Source: JADKAV01 sp963704075 (GTDB lineage: Bacteria; Actinomycetota; Actinomycetes; S36-B12; UBA10799). From it: a stretch of DNA of 64,000 nucleotides. The notes under the pieces are model-generated. The model saw only the letters and a program-made list of their open reading frames with translations, searched no databases and was not told where the DNA came from. The stretch covers positions 1 through 64,000 of the forward strand of contig CAVPGV010000006.1 in NCBI GenBank assembly GCA_963704075.1, given 5' to 3'. Made by a program: the position numbers and the translations under genes. Shown one piece after another: positions 43,792 through 52,213 of the stretch; the stretch's first letter is position 1; each line of letters begins with the position of its first letter.

Positions 43792-45054
43792 GTGGCTTTG
43801 GTGGTGCAGAAGTACGGAGGGTCCTCTGTTGCTGACGCCGCCAGTATCAAGCGGGTGGCCGCACGCATCGTTGAAACCCAGCGCGCAGGCAACCGGGTCA
43901 CTGTCGTGGTCTCGGCGATGGGCGACAGCACCGACGAGTTGATGGACCTTGCGCAGCAGGTGTCCCCATATCCACCCGGGCGCGAATTGGACATGCTGCT
44001 GACCGCCGGAGAGCGCATCTCCATGGCGCTGCTGGCCATGGCGATCTCGGACCTGGGTGCCGAAGCCCGCTCGTACACCGGGTCCCAGGCCGGTCTGATC
44101 ACCGACCGCTACCACGGGCAGGCGCGCATCATCGACGTCACGCCCGGACGCATCCAGGCTGCGCTGGACGAGGGTGCGATTCCGATCGTCGCCGGGTTCC
44201 AGGGCGTCGCTCAGGACACCAAGGACATCACCACCCTCGGCCGGGGAGGCTCGGACACCACCGCGGTCGCTCTGGCTGCGGCGCTGGACGCCGACTACTG
44301 CGAGATCTACACCGACGTCGACGGGGTGTTCAGCGCTGATCCGCGACTGGTGCCGCAGGCCCGTCAAGTCCCGTACGTCACGTATGAGGAGATGCTCGAA
44401 CTTGCCGCCCACGGTGCCAAGGTCTTGCACCTGCGCTGCGTGGAGTACGCACGCCGCTTCGACGTACCGCTGCGGGTCCGCTCGTCATTCACCGACCGGC
44501 CCGGCACCCTGGTGGTGCACGAGATCGAGGAGAGTATCGCGATGGAACAGCCGATCATTTCCGGCGTCAGCCAGGACCTGTCGGAGGCGAAGATCACGGT
44601 CACCGCTGTGCCGGACCGGCCGGGTCAGGCTGCGCTGATCTTCGAGACGCTGGCCGACCTCGGGGTGAACCTCGACATGATCGTGCAGAACGTCTCGGAG
44701 GAAGGGCACACCGACATCACGTTCACGCTGCCCACGTCCGACCTGCAGCGCGCGAGCGCCGCCCTGCTGGCCCAGCGCGACCAACTGGCTTTCCGCGATC
44801 TGGTTGAGGATGAGGGCATCGCCAAGGTCTCGCTCGTGGGGGCCGGAATGCGGTCACACCCGGGCGTCTCGGCGACGTTCTTCCGCACCCTGGCCCAGGC
44901 CGACGTGAACGTGGAGATGATCTCGACCTCCGAGATCCGCATCTCGATCGTGACCCGTGTGGAGAAGGCAGCGGACGCGGTCAAGGCTCTGCACTCCGCG
45001 TTCGGCCTTGACGCCGAGGGTGAGGCCGTGGTCTACGCCGGGACCGGGCGTTAG
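43792..45054 (+). CDS. lysC: Aspartokinase
   Basis: A 420-residue enzyme for the first step of lysine, threonine and methionine synthesis. LVVQKYGGSSV opens the kinase domain, TTLGRGGSDTTAVALA and EIYTDVDGVFSADPR follow, and two C-terminal ACT domains (VTAVPDRPGQAALIF and VSLVGAGMRSHPGVSATFF) bind feedback inhibitors. GTG 43792 has AAGGAG upstream. An in-frame ATG at 44542 with GGAGAG before it marks the separately translated beta subunit. The usual partner asd is not adjacent; it is at 59452 on the other strand. Confidence 0.97.
   Translation: MALVVQKYGGSSVADAASIKRVAARIVETQRAGNRVTVVVSAMGDSTDELMDLAQQVSPYPPGRELDMLLTAGERISMALLAMAISDLGAEARSYTGSQAGLITDRYHGQARIIDVTPGRIQAALDEGAIPIVAGFQGVAQDTKDITTLGRGGSDTTAVALAAALDADYCEIYTDVDGVFSADPRLVPQARQVPYVTYEEMLELAAHGAKVLHLRCVEYARRFDVPLRVRSSFTDRPGTLVVHEIEESIAMEQPIISGVSQDLSEAKITVTAVPDRPGQAALIFETLADLGVNLDMIVQNVSEEGHTDITFTLPTSDLQRASAALLAQRDQLAFRDLVEDEGIAKVSLVGAGMRSHPGVSATFFRTLAQADVNVEMISTSEIRISIVTRVEKAADAVKALHSAFGLDAEGEAVVYAGTGR
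44542..45054 (+). CDS. Aspartokinase beta subunit, internal start within lysC
   Basis: Alpha2-beta2 aspartokinases of actinobacteria make the small regulatory subunit from an internal in-frame start. Here ATG 44542 (MEQPIISGVS) has GGAGAG 7 bp upstream and yields 170 residues holding both ACT domains, the expected size. Translation from this start is inferred. Confidence 0.7.
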   Translation: MEQPIISGVSQDLSEAKITVTAVPDRPGQAALIFETLADLGVNLDMIVQNVSEEGHTDITFTLPTSDLQRASAALLAQRDQLAFRDLVEDEGIAKVSLVGAGMRSHPGVSATFFRTLAQADVNVEMISTSEIRISIVTRVEKAADAVKALHSAFGLDAEGEAVVYAGTGR

Positions 45055-45075
45055 TCTGCGCCGTCGACCCCGCGC

Positions 45076-45156
45076 AATAGCCCAGTAGTTGCGCGATAGC
45101 CCGTTAGTTGCCGGATAGCCCGTAGATTTCGGGTCATTGGGCAACCAACGGGTCAT
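45076..45156. repeat. Imperfect long hairpin and direct repeats after lysC
   Basis: Arms 45096-45122 and 45130-45156 pair imperfectly over 27 bp with a 7-nt loop, and 45076-45094 is a partial direct copy of the left arm. The shared core is ATAGCCCGTTAGTTGCC. It sits between converging lysC and moaD and could terminate both. A related hairpin lies at 52014-52066. Confidence 0.7.
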
Positions 45157-45212
45157 TTCGGGTCAGGCAGGCCGCGGGCGGCTCGGGTCATTGGGCAACC
45201 GGGCCGGTCGTG

Positions 45213-45443
45213 TCACCCGCCGGCGAACGGCGGCAAGACGTCCACCGTGGCCCCTGCCTCAACCGGGTCGTCGAGTTCGAGCCGACGCCCGTCGCACAGC
45301 AGCGTGGAAACGGCCAGCACTTCGTCGAATCGCGCACCGAGCCCGAGGCCCGCCAGTTGCGCGCCGATCGGACCGGCGGTGACCTCGATCGCCGACCTGC
45401 CGGCGGCATCGCGGGCGGCGGCGAAGAATCGCACCGTGACCAT
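45213..45443 (-). CDS. moaD: Molybdopterin synthase sulfur carrier subunit MoaD
   Basis: A 76-residue ubiquitin-like protein ending in the Gly-Gly (PPFAGG) that is adenylated and thiocarboxylated to deliver sulfur to molybdopterin. Last gene of the leftward moaC, mogA-moaE, moaA, moaD series, 3 bp after moaA. ATG 45443 starts it. Confidence 0.93.
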   Translation of the reverse strand: MVTVRFFAAARDAAGRSAIEVTAGPIGAQLAGLGLGARFDEVLAVSTLLCDGRRLELDDPVEAGATVDVLPPFAGG

Positions 45444-45446
45444 TGT

Positions 45447-46436
45447 TCAGCCTCCGATCGCGGACATCGGCCGGGGAGGCTGCAGGAACACCGGGTCGTT
45501 GATCCCGTGGCCCGGGAGTTTGTCGGCCACCCCGGCGGACATCAGTGACATCAGGGCAGCATCCGAGGCACCGTCGCGAAGCGGTGTGCGCAGGTCGGTC
45601 TCCCCGTGCGCGAACAGACAGTTGCGCCACTGGCCGTCCGCGGTCAGCCGCAGTCGGTTGCACGTCCCGCAGAAAGGCCGGGTGACCGAGGCGACGATCC
45701 CCACCTGCGCCAAGCCGCCATTGACATCCCACCGGCGTGCGGGTGCCGGGCCGGGATCCTCGATCGGGCTCAACGCAAAGCCCGCAGCCACCAGCGAGTC
45801 CATGATCTCCTGCGCGGTGACCATCTCCTCGCGACGCCACCCGTGCTGGGGGTCCAGCGGCATCTGCTCGATGAACCGCAGGTGCAGTCCCTCGCCGATG
45901 GCCCAGCGCAACAGGGCCGGAGCCTCGCCGTCGTTGACACCGCGCAGCAGCACGGTGTTGATCTTCACGGGCGCGAGCCCCGCGAGTTGGGCGGCTTTGA
46001 TCCCCGACAACGTGTCGATGAGTCTGTCCCGGTGGGTCATCTCACGGAATCGCTGCCGGTCCAAGGTGTCCAGGCTGACGTTCACGCGGTGCAGCCCGGC
46101 GTCACGCAGCGGGGCCGCCAGACTCGGAAGGCGTAGCCCGTTGGTGGTCATGCTGACCTCGACGCCCAACCCCGCGATCCCCGCCACGATGTCCACGACA
46201 TCCGGGCGCAGCAGAGGCTCGCCGCCGGTGAGTCGAACAGACTCGACTCCGGCATCGACCGCGACCCCCACCAGCCGCAACAACTCCGCCGTCGTGAGCA
46301 TCTGCGAACCGGGCAGCCAGGGCAGACCTTCTGCAGGCATGCAGTAGGTGCAGCGCAGCGAACAGCGGTCCGTCAGCGACACCCGCAGGTCGCTGTGGAC
46401 GCGTCCGAAACCGTCGATCAGGCGCAATTCACCCAC
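45447..46436 (-). CDS. moaA: GTP 3',8-cyclase MoaA
   Basis: A 329-residue radical SAM enzyme for the first step of molybdenum cofactor synthesis. C25-x3-C29-x2-C32 (DRCSLRCTYC) binds the SAM cluster, FCGTCNRLR and a following Cys (NCLF) bind the second cluster, and the C-terminus ends in the conserved Gly-Gly. It overlaps the mogA-moaE gene by 19 bp, showing tight coupling. Confidence 0.97.
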   Translation of the reverse strand: MGELRLIDGFGRVHSDLRVSLTDRCSLRCTYCMPAEGLPWLPGSQMLTTAELLRLVGVAVDAGVESVRLTGGEPLLRPDVVDIVAGIAGLGVEVSMTTNGLRLPSLAAPLRDAGLHRVNVSLDTLDRQRFREMTHRDRLIDTLSGIKAAQLAGLAPVKINTVLLRGVNDGEAPALLRWAIGEGLHLRFIEQMPLDPQHGWRREEMVTAQEIMDSLVAAGFALSPIEDPGPAPARRWDVNGGLAQVGIVASVTRPFCGTCNRLRLTADGQWRNCLFAHGETDLRTPLRDGASDAALMSLMSAGVADKLPGHGINDPVFLQPPRPMSAIGG

Positions 46437-47284
46437 TCCTCACTTCCATCGGCGAAACGCTGCAGCTTCCACACGGGCAGGCGATCCTTGACCGCGTCGA
46501 CCAGCCAGGCGCAGGCGTCGAAGGCCTCGCGCCGGTGACTCGCGGATACCGCGGCGACGAATGCGAGGTCGCCGATGATCAACTCCCCGGTCCGGTGCAA
46601 GGCGACCGCCGCGAGCACGCCGGGTTGTTCTGAGGCATCCGCGAGAACCTCCACCATGACCTTGTCGGCCTCGGGATGGGCTTCATACGTGAGTCCGGTG
46701 ACCGATCGGTCATGGTCGTGGTCGCGCACCCGCCCCTCGAAGACGACCACGGCACCGGCGTCGGCCCTGCGGACGGCGGCTTCCACCTCGGCGACGGTGA
46801 TCGGGGTGGCACGGACCAGCCCGCGGTGGTCGGCTCCTTCGATCACGTGGTGGGCATGTTCGAGCAGTGGGCCCAGCACCGCCAACCCGTCGGCCACGGC
46901 GCCGTGACTGCCGGGGATGGCCACGACCAGCGTGGACCCCATGGCCCCGGCCACCGCCCTGGACAGATCGGCCAGTGGGGTCTGCGCGCGCCCCCGCGCC
47001 CGGAACGCCTCGCCGAAGCCGGGCAGTTCCCGGTCGATGACCGATAGGACGGCATCTGGGGTCACATCCCGCGGGCCCAGGCCCGTACCACCTGTACATA
47101 GGACGAGGTCAGCGGCACCGCCGCGGATGGCGGAGGTGATCGCCGCGACGTCATCGGCTACCAGCACCACGTCGGTCACCTCACACCCGAGGTCCCGCAG
47201 TCCGGCGGCCAGGACCGGACCGGTCGTGTCCGCACTGCGGCCGGCGGATGCCGAGTCCGAGCAGACGATGACCAATGCTTTCAT
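46418..47284 (-). CDS. MogA/MoaB-MoaE fusion: molybdopterin adenylyltransferase-molybdopterin synthase
   Basis: A 288-residue two-domain protein. The first about 150 residues are MogA/MoaB-like (VIVCSDSASAG, LCTGGTGLGPRDVTPDAV, PGSHGAV). The last about 130 are MoaE, the large molybdopterin synthase subunit (EGRVRDHDHDRSVTGLTYEA, ASHRREAF, and VKDRLPVWKLQ with the active-site lysines). Fusion joins sulfur insertion and adenylylation in one chain; MoaD at 45213 is its partner. ATG 47284 overlaps the moaC stop (ATGA). Confidence 0.94.
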   Translation of the reverse strand: MKALVIVCSDSASAGRSADTTGPVLAAGLRDLGCEVTDVVLVADDVAAITSAIRGGAADLVLCTGGTGLGPRDVTPDAVLSVIDRELPGFGEAFRARGRAQTPLADLSRAVAGAMGSTLVVAIPGSHGAVADGLAVLGPLLEHAHHVIEGADHRGLVRATPITVAEVEAAVRRADAGAVVVFEGRVRDHDHDRSVTGLTYEAHPEADKVMVEVLADASEQPGVLAAVALHRTGELIIGDLAFVAAVSASHRREAFDACAWLVDAVKDRLPVWKLQRFADGSEEWVNCA

Positions 47285-47751
47285 CGGTGCCAGTCCCCGC
47301 TCTTGCCACCGGTCTTGGAGACAACCCGCACGGCCTCGATCGTGGCGGCCGGATCCACGGACTTGGTCATGTCGATCACGGTCAGGCAGGCCACGGTGAC
47401 CGCGGTGAGGGCCTCCATCTCCACGCCTGTGCGGTCGGCTGTGCGCACCCGCACCCGTACGTGCACGATGTCGTGGACAGGGTCGGGTTCCACGTCGACG
47501 GTGACGCCGTGAACGGCGATCGGGTGGCACATGGGAATCAGGTCCGGGGTGCGTTTGGCGGCCATGATCCCGGCGATCCGGGCCGTGGCCAGCACGTCAC
47601 CCTTCGCAACGGTGCCCTCCCGGATGGCGCGGGTGGCTGTCGTACACACTTCCGCGGCCGCCTCGGCGGTGCGTGTGCTGACCTGCTTGTCCGCGACGTC
47701 GACCATGTGTGCCTGGCCGCGGCGGTCGATGTGGCTCAATCCGTCAGTCAT
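47281..47751 (-). CDS. moaC: Cyclic pyranopterin monophosphate synthase MoaC
   Basis: A 156-residue enzyme acting after MoaA. KGDVLATARIAGIMAAKRT, the MCHP motif, and VEMEALTAV are conserved, and the C-terminus has KTGGKSGDW. I chose ATG 47751, where similarity begins. First of the leftward Mo-cofactor genes, divergent from mobA. Confidence 0.97.
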   Translation of the reverse strand: MTDGLSHIDRRGQAHMVDVADKQVSTRTAEAAAEVCTTATRAIREGTVAKGDVLATARIAGIMAAKRTPDLIPMCHPIAVHGVTVDVEPDPVHDIVHVRVRVRTADRTGVEMEALTAVTVACLTVIDMTKSVDPAATIEAVRVVSKTGGKSGDWHR

Positions 47752-47804
47752 CTGGTCCTCCCGGGTGACGTGTCGACGCCTGACCCCTGTCCTAGTCTGC
47801 GGGT

Positions 47805-48602
47805 GTGACGCGATGGACGGCAATGGTGCTCACCGGTGGGGGTAGTGTGCGACTCGGTCGCGACAAGGCCACAACGGTCGTCGCGGGTCGTCGGATGATC
47901 GACCGGGTGCTCGCGCAGATCCCCGCGGAGGTGCCGGTGGTGGTGGTCGGGCCGGATCCCGTCGCAGACCGGCACGTGACGGTGACCCGGGAGGATCCGC
48001 CAGGCGGAGGTCCCGCAGCGGCGATCGGCGCCGGGTTGCCGCACGTGGATACCGAGTGGGTCGCCGTGATCGCAGCGGACATGCCGTTCGCGGTCGATGT
48101 GGTGATCGGCCTGCTGAGTCGGATCGGATCGGCCCAGGCGGTGGTGCCGCGGGCTCAGGATCAGCCGCAACCATTGTGTGCGCTGTATCGCGCGGATGTG
48201 TTGCGGGCACTCGACATGGCTCCAGGAACGTCCATGCGGACGATCCTGGCATGTCTGGACGTCGCCTACGTGCGGGCGGACCCGCAGGCGTTCATCGATA
48301 TCGATACGCCCGCGGACCTGACCCGGGCCCGCCAGCGCCTGGCCATAATGGAATCCGACGACAAGGGGAACACGATGCAGCAGTGGGTGACCGCGGTACA
48401 AGAGACGTTGGGCTTGGAGCAGGACGTGGACATCGACCTCGTGCTCGATGTGGCCAAGGACGTGGCGCATGGCGTGCAGCGTCCGGCCGCGCCGGTGACC
48501 GCCTACCTGATGGGATTGGCCGTCGGGGCGGGAGCCGACCCTGCGCAGGCAGCCGCGCAACTGCAGGAACTTGCGAATCGCTGGTCGGCGCCGGATGCGT
48601 GA
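47805..48602 (+). CDS. mobA: MobA-like guanylyltransferase fused to DUF6457
   Basis: A 265-residue fusion. Residues 1-180 are a nucleotidyltransferase (LTGGGSVRLGRDKA at the start, VIAADMPFAV in the middle) that attaches GMP to molybdopterin. Residues about 185-265 (QQWVTAVQETLGLEQDVDID onwards) are the small helical DUF6457 domain seen with Mo-cofactor genes in actinobacteria. GTG 47805 is the start. It overlaps moeA by 8 bp. Confidence 0.9.
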   Translation: MTRWTAMVLTGGGSVRLGRDKATTVVAGRRMIDRVLAQIPAEVPVVVVGPDPVADRHVTVTREDPPGGGPAAAIGAGLPHVDTEWVAVIAADMPFAVDVVIGLLSRIGSAQAVVPRAQDQPQPLCALYRADVLRALDMAPGTSMRTILACLDVAYVRADPQAFIDIDTPADLTRARQRLAIMESDDKGNTMQQWVTAVQETLGLEQDVDIDLVLDVAKDVAHGVQRPAAPVTAYLMGLAVGAGADPAQAAAQLQELANRWSAPDA

Positions 48603-49746
48603 ACCCGCCTGGCCCTCGGCCCGGCGGATCGCCGCAGCAGCCCCACCGGTGGACGTCGAGTGGGTCTCTTTGGCGCAAACCGACGGCCGCACGCTGACCG
48701 AGCCGGTCGTGGCACTCACCGATCTGCCGGCCTTCGACTCCTCGTCGATGGACGGGTGGGCGGTCAGCGGCGATGGTCCGTGGGAGGTCGTCGGGCAGGT
48801 GCTGGCCGGGCATGCCCCGGACGTCGAACTCGGCGTCGGACAGTGCGCGGTGATCGCTACCGGGGCCGCGGTCCCGGCGGGCGCGACGGCGGTCGTACGA
48901 CATGAGTACGGGCGGATCGAGGACGACCTCGTGCACGCCGCCCACGAACCGGGTGCCGAGATCCGGCCCGCGGGGGAGGAGTGCCGCCGCGGTGACGCGC
49001 TGGCCGCTGCCGGCGACGTGGTGGGACCGGCGCTGATCGGACTGTTCGCGGCCGCTGGCGTCGACGAGGTGCAGGTCCGCCGCAGACCGCGGGTGGCAGT
49101 TGTGCTGTTCGGCGACGAACTCGTCGACAGTGGCGTCGCCGGAATCGGGCAGGTGCGGGACTCGCTCGGGCCGCAACTGCCGGGCTGGCTGTCACGGATG
49201 GGCGCCGAGGTGGTGTCGGTGACCCGGGCCGCCGACACGTTGGACGAGCACGTCGACCAGATCCGGCAGGCGCTCGCCGCCGCCGATCTCGTGGTGACGA
49301 CCGGAGGGACGGCGGCGGGTCCGGTGGACCATCTGCACACCGCGGTGTCCGAATTGGGCGGGGCGTTCCTGGTCGACAGCGTCGCGGTCCGCCCGGGGCA
49401 CCCCATGGCGCTCGCCGATCTCGACGGCACCCGACTGCTGGCCCTGCCGGGCAACCCGCAGAGTGCGATTGTCGCCCTGCTGTCCCTCGGCTGGCCGCTC
49501 ATCGATGCGCTGCTGGGCCGCGCCGAGCGGGATCTGCCGGAGGTCACACTCACTGATGCCACGAAAGCACCCGCGCACGAGCACCGCCTGGTCGCGTCGA
49601 CCCTGATCGGTGACCGGGCGACCCCGGTCCGCCACCTCGGTTCGGCGATGCTGCGAGGCCTGGCCGGTGCCCAGGGTTTTGCGGTCCTGCCGCCCGGCGG
49701 TGCGGCCGCCGGCGACAGCGTGCGGTGGCTCGGGCTGCCGCGGTAG
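48595..49746 (+). CDS. moeA: Molybdopterin molybdenumtransferase MoeA
   Basis: A 383-residue enzyme inserting molybdate into adenylylated molybdopterin. FDSSSMDGWAV, VTTGGTAAGPVDH and RPGHPMALADL with the LPGNPQSAIV loop are the MoeA hallmarks. ATG 48595 overlaps the end of mobA. A strong hairpin follows the stop. It is the last intact gene before the nar remnant. Confidence 0.95.
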   Translation: MREPAWPSARRIAAAAPPVDVEWVSLAQTDGRTLTEPVVALTDLPAFDSSSMDGWAVSGDGPWEVVGQVLAGHAPDVELGVGQCAVIATGAAVPAGATAVVRHEYGRIEDDLVHAAHEPGAEIRPAGEECRRGDALAAAGDVVGPALIGLFAAAGVDEVQVRRRPRVAVVLFGDELVDSGVAGIGQVRDSLGPQLPGWLSRMGAEVVSVTRAADTLDEHVDQIRQALAAADLVVTTGGTAAGPVDHLHTAVSELGGAFLVDSVAVRPGHPMALADLDGTRLLALPGNPQSAIVALLSLGWPLIDALLGRAERDLPEVTLTDATKAPAHEHRLVASTLIGDRATPVRHLGSAMLRGLAGAQGFAVLPPGGAAAGDSVRWLGLPR

Positions 49747-49759
49747 CGACTGCGTCCGT

Positions 49760-49791
49760 GGGAACCCCGGTCCCGCCAGACCGGGGTCCCC
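49760..49791 (+). terminator. Terminator hairpin after moeA
   Basis: Arms 49760-49772 and 49779-49791 pair over 13 bp with one mismatch and a 6-nt loop, 13 bp after the moeA stop. It separates moeA from the nar remnant, which therefore has no obvious promoter. Confidence 0.8.
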
Positions 49792-49841
49792 ACGACCCCC
49801 TGGATCAGGACGGCTTCTCCGCGCCGGGTCGCGCGTAGTAT

Positions 49842-50075
49842 TTGACCGGCGACGCGCTGCTGGCCGAACATGTCGCGGCCATCGGCCTTCTGCATTCGGC
49901 CCTGGAGTCGATGGGTTCGCCCTATGCACTGGTGCTCGAGGCGATCGTCGCCACGCTGCCGGAGGTGACCGCCGAGATCCGCGAACGGATGGCGGCCATC
50001 GCCACGCAGGGCCCGCCGGCTGAGGAAGTCGGCCTGGAACCGTTCGGAATCAGCGTGGGAGGAGTCCGTCGATGA
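49842..50075 (+). pseudogene. narJ: NarJ remnant (C-terminal part only)
   Basis: The 77 residues match the end of the nitrate reductase assembly chaperone NarJ: SPYALVLEAIVATLP and GPPAEEVGLEPFG. The full protein is about 200 residues. The only start is TTG 49842 with no ribosome site, and a stop codon lies just upstream in frame. The 95 bp back to moeA cannot hold the missing part in any frame, so this is a true truncation. It overlaps narI by 4 bp. Confidence 0.8.
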
Positions 50076-50849
50076 ACGCACTGGAGGTTGTTCCCGGGCA
50101 GGTGCAGCTGAGCACCGCCGACATCCTGTTGTGGGACGTGCTGCCCTACGTCACAATCGCGGTGTTCGTGGTGGGTCTGATCTGGCGCTACCGGTACGAC
50201 CGTTTCGGGTGGACCACCCGCTCCAGCCAGCTCTACGAGAAGAAGCTGATCCGGATCGCCAGCCCGCTTTTCCACTTCGGGATCCTGGCGGTGCTCATGG
50301 GTCACGTGGTGGGCCTGTTGATCCCGGAGGCGTGGACCGATGCCCTCGGGATCTCAGAGTCGACCTATCACTTCTTCGCCGTGCTGTTGGGCGCGTTCGC
50401 AGGGGCGGCGACGTTGATCGGCATCGTGTTGCTGATCTACCGCCGGCGCACGGTCGGGCCGGTGTTCAGCGCGACGACCAAGAACGACAAGGTCATGTAC
50501 CTGTTCCTGGCAGCGGCCATCATCCTGGGGGTGGTGGCGACCATGGCCGGGGCCGGGGTGCTCGGCGAAGGACACAACTACCGTGAAGACGTGTCGGTGT
50601 GGTTCCGCTCCATCTTCTACCTGCAGCCGCAGGCCGAGCTGATGGCTGCCGCCCCGCTGGCGTTCAAGAGTCCACGCGCTGGCCGGCATGGCCCTGTTCA
50701 TGGTGTGGCCGTTCACGCGGCTCGTGCATGCGTTCAGCGCGCCCTTCGGGTACGTGTTCCGGCCATACGTCATCTACCGCGACCGCGGTCCGCATGATGC
50801 GGGCAACCGGCAGGCGCGGCCCGGATGGGAGAAGGTCGGTGGCCCGTGA
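50072..50849 (+). CDS. narI: Respiratory nitrate reductase gamma subunit NarI, frameshifted
   Basis: NarI is the membrane cytochrome b that passes quinol electrons to NarGH. Five hydrophobic segments are visible, with SPLFHFGILAVLMGHVVGL carrying haem-ligand histidines. The frame breaks near 50667-50670 by one extra base; restoration joins APLAFK to VHALAGMALFMVWPFTRLVH and ends at TGA 50847. ATG 50072 overlaps the narJ remnant. narG and narH are absent, so a functional NarGHI cannot be made from this locus. Confidence 0.9.
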
Positions 50850-51643
50850 CGACCGGTGCACAGACGCGTTCGGGCGCCCGGAATTCCTGGGGCCTGGCGA
50901 TCCCTGGTCAACATGGTGCGTGGGCCTTCCTGGTCGTCCCGCTCCTGCTCGGCTTCGTGGTCGTCGGCTGGTCCGGACCGGCCGCGGTGTTCTGCGTGGC
51001 ATGGATCCTGGCCTATCCCGCCAGCTACTACCTGGGCCGCGCGGTGGTCGTGCGGTGGCGGCGCGGCACCTGGTCGCGAATAGCCAAGCGGGAGATGCGC
51101 GATGCGGTGCCGTGGATCGTCCTCGCCGCGATCCCCTCGCTGGCCCTGCTCGTTGTGCGGCCGTGGCTGCTGTGGGTGGGCGCGGCACTGGGCGTCCTGT
51201 GGGCGGTGAGTGTCTGGTTGACACGCACCGGGCATGAACGCGGTGCGAGCAACGATCTGCTGCTGGTCTCTCAGGCCAGCCTCGCCGTGCCGTTGTTCTG
51301 GGCGATCGCGTTCGACGTGCCGGACCTGGGCATCGGGGATCCCGCTGCCGCCGACGCCTGGACCGCAGCACTGATCTGTTTGGTGTTCTTCACCGGCTCG
51401 GTGCTGCACGTCAAGTCGCTCATCCGCGAGGCCGACGACCGGCGCTGGGCCATCGCCTCGCGGATCTTCCACGTGCTGGCCCTGTGGATGGCCCTCATCT
51501 CGCCGTGGCTGTTGCTGCCGTTCGGGGTGGCGGCGGTGCGCGCGTTCGCCGTCCCGCCGGGTGCCCGTCCGGCTGTCATCGGGGCGGTTGAGATCGTGGT
51601 TTCGGTTCTGGTTGTCGTCGGCGGCGCGTTGGCGCTGTCCTAG
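50846..51643 (+). CDS. YwiC-like membrane protein
   Basis: A 265-residue integral membrane protein with about eight helices. It begins with the conserved short motif around PGQHGAWAFLVVPLLLG and the family name derives from a Bacillus gene beside the nar operon. It commonly accompanies nitrate respiration genes and has no known activity. GTG 50846 overlaps the narI stop (GTGA). Confidence 0.85.
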   Translation: MTTGAQTRSGARNSWGLAIPGQHGAWAFLVVPLLLGFVVVGWSGPAAVFCVAWILAYPASYYLGRAVVVRWRRGTWSRIAKREMRDAVPWIVLAAIPSLALLVVRPWLLWVGAALGVLWAVSVWLTRTGHERGASNDLLLVSQASLAVPLFWAIAFDVPDLGIGDPAAADAWTAALICLVFFTGSVLHVKSLIREADDRRWAIASRIFHVLALWMALISPWLLLPFGVAAVRAFAVPPGARPAVIGAVEIVVSVLVVVGGALALS

Positions 51644-51652
51644 GAGGTTCAT

Positions 51653-51961
51653 ATGTTCGAGGTGGCACACGCCCAGATCGACGCTGCCCGGAGTAACGAC
51701 TCCGGGCGCAGCGCGGCAACGGTGTTCCGCGGCAGCGTGTTGTCGCAGACGGTGCTGGCGCTGACCGGCGGCAGCGAACTCGCCGAGCACGAGAGCCCCG
51801 GTGAGGCGACGCTCTACGTGCTGATCGGTCGGGTGCGGCTCACTGCCGGTGACGAGCAGTGGGAGGGCGTGGCCGGCGACTTGCTGGTCATCCCGCCGCG
51901 ACGGCATTCGGTCGCGGCACTGGAGGACAGCGCGGTGCTGCTCACGGTGGGCCGTCAGTAG
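51653..51961 (+). CDS. Cupin-domain protein
   Basis: A 102-residue single cupin. LAEHESPGEATLYVLIGRVRL is the first motif and GDLLVIPPRRHSVAALED the second; H and E in motif 1 and H in motif 2 could bind a metal. ATG 51653 follows AGGAGG. It is the last gene of the nar-associated group and may sense or bind a small molecule; the role is unknown. Confidence 0.85.
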   Translation: MFEVAHAQIDAARSNDSGRSAATVFRGSVLSQTVLALTGGSELAEHESPGEATLYVLIGRVRLTAGDEQWEGVAGDLLVIPPRRHSVAALEDSAVLLTVGRQ

Positions 51962-52013
51962 CCGGTTTGCGGCGTGTTCTCCGCGGTGGGTGAGGGCTTG
52001 CGGGACGAAATGT

Positions 52014-52066
52014 CCCACTAGTTGCGAGATGGCCTGCAATCTAGGGGTCATTTGGCAACTATCGGG
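52014..52066. repeat. Palindromic intergenic repeat related to 45096-45156
   Basis: Arms 52014-52034 and 52046-52066 pair imperfectly over 21 bp. The TAGTTGC core and the flanking CCC and ATGRCC elements match the hairpin after lysC. It lies in the 252-bp gap between the cupin and DUF6394 genes. The rest of that gap holds no gene I can support. Confidence 0.65.
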
Positions 52067-52213
52067 CTAGTCCACGCCGCCCATGCCGATTGGGGGTGGC
52101 CGCGGTGTTGCTTACGGTGGCGCCGGCGCGGTCTAGGACGTGGCCTGCCTGCGACCATCGAACCGGCCCCCACCGGCGCTACACTGCCGCAAGGAAAGGG
52201 GGTGTGCTGGTCC

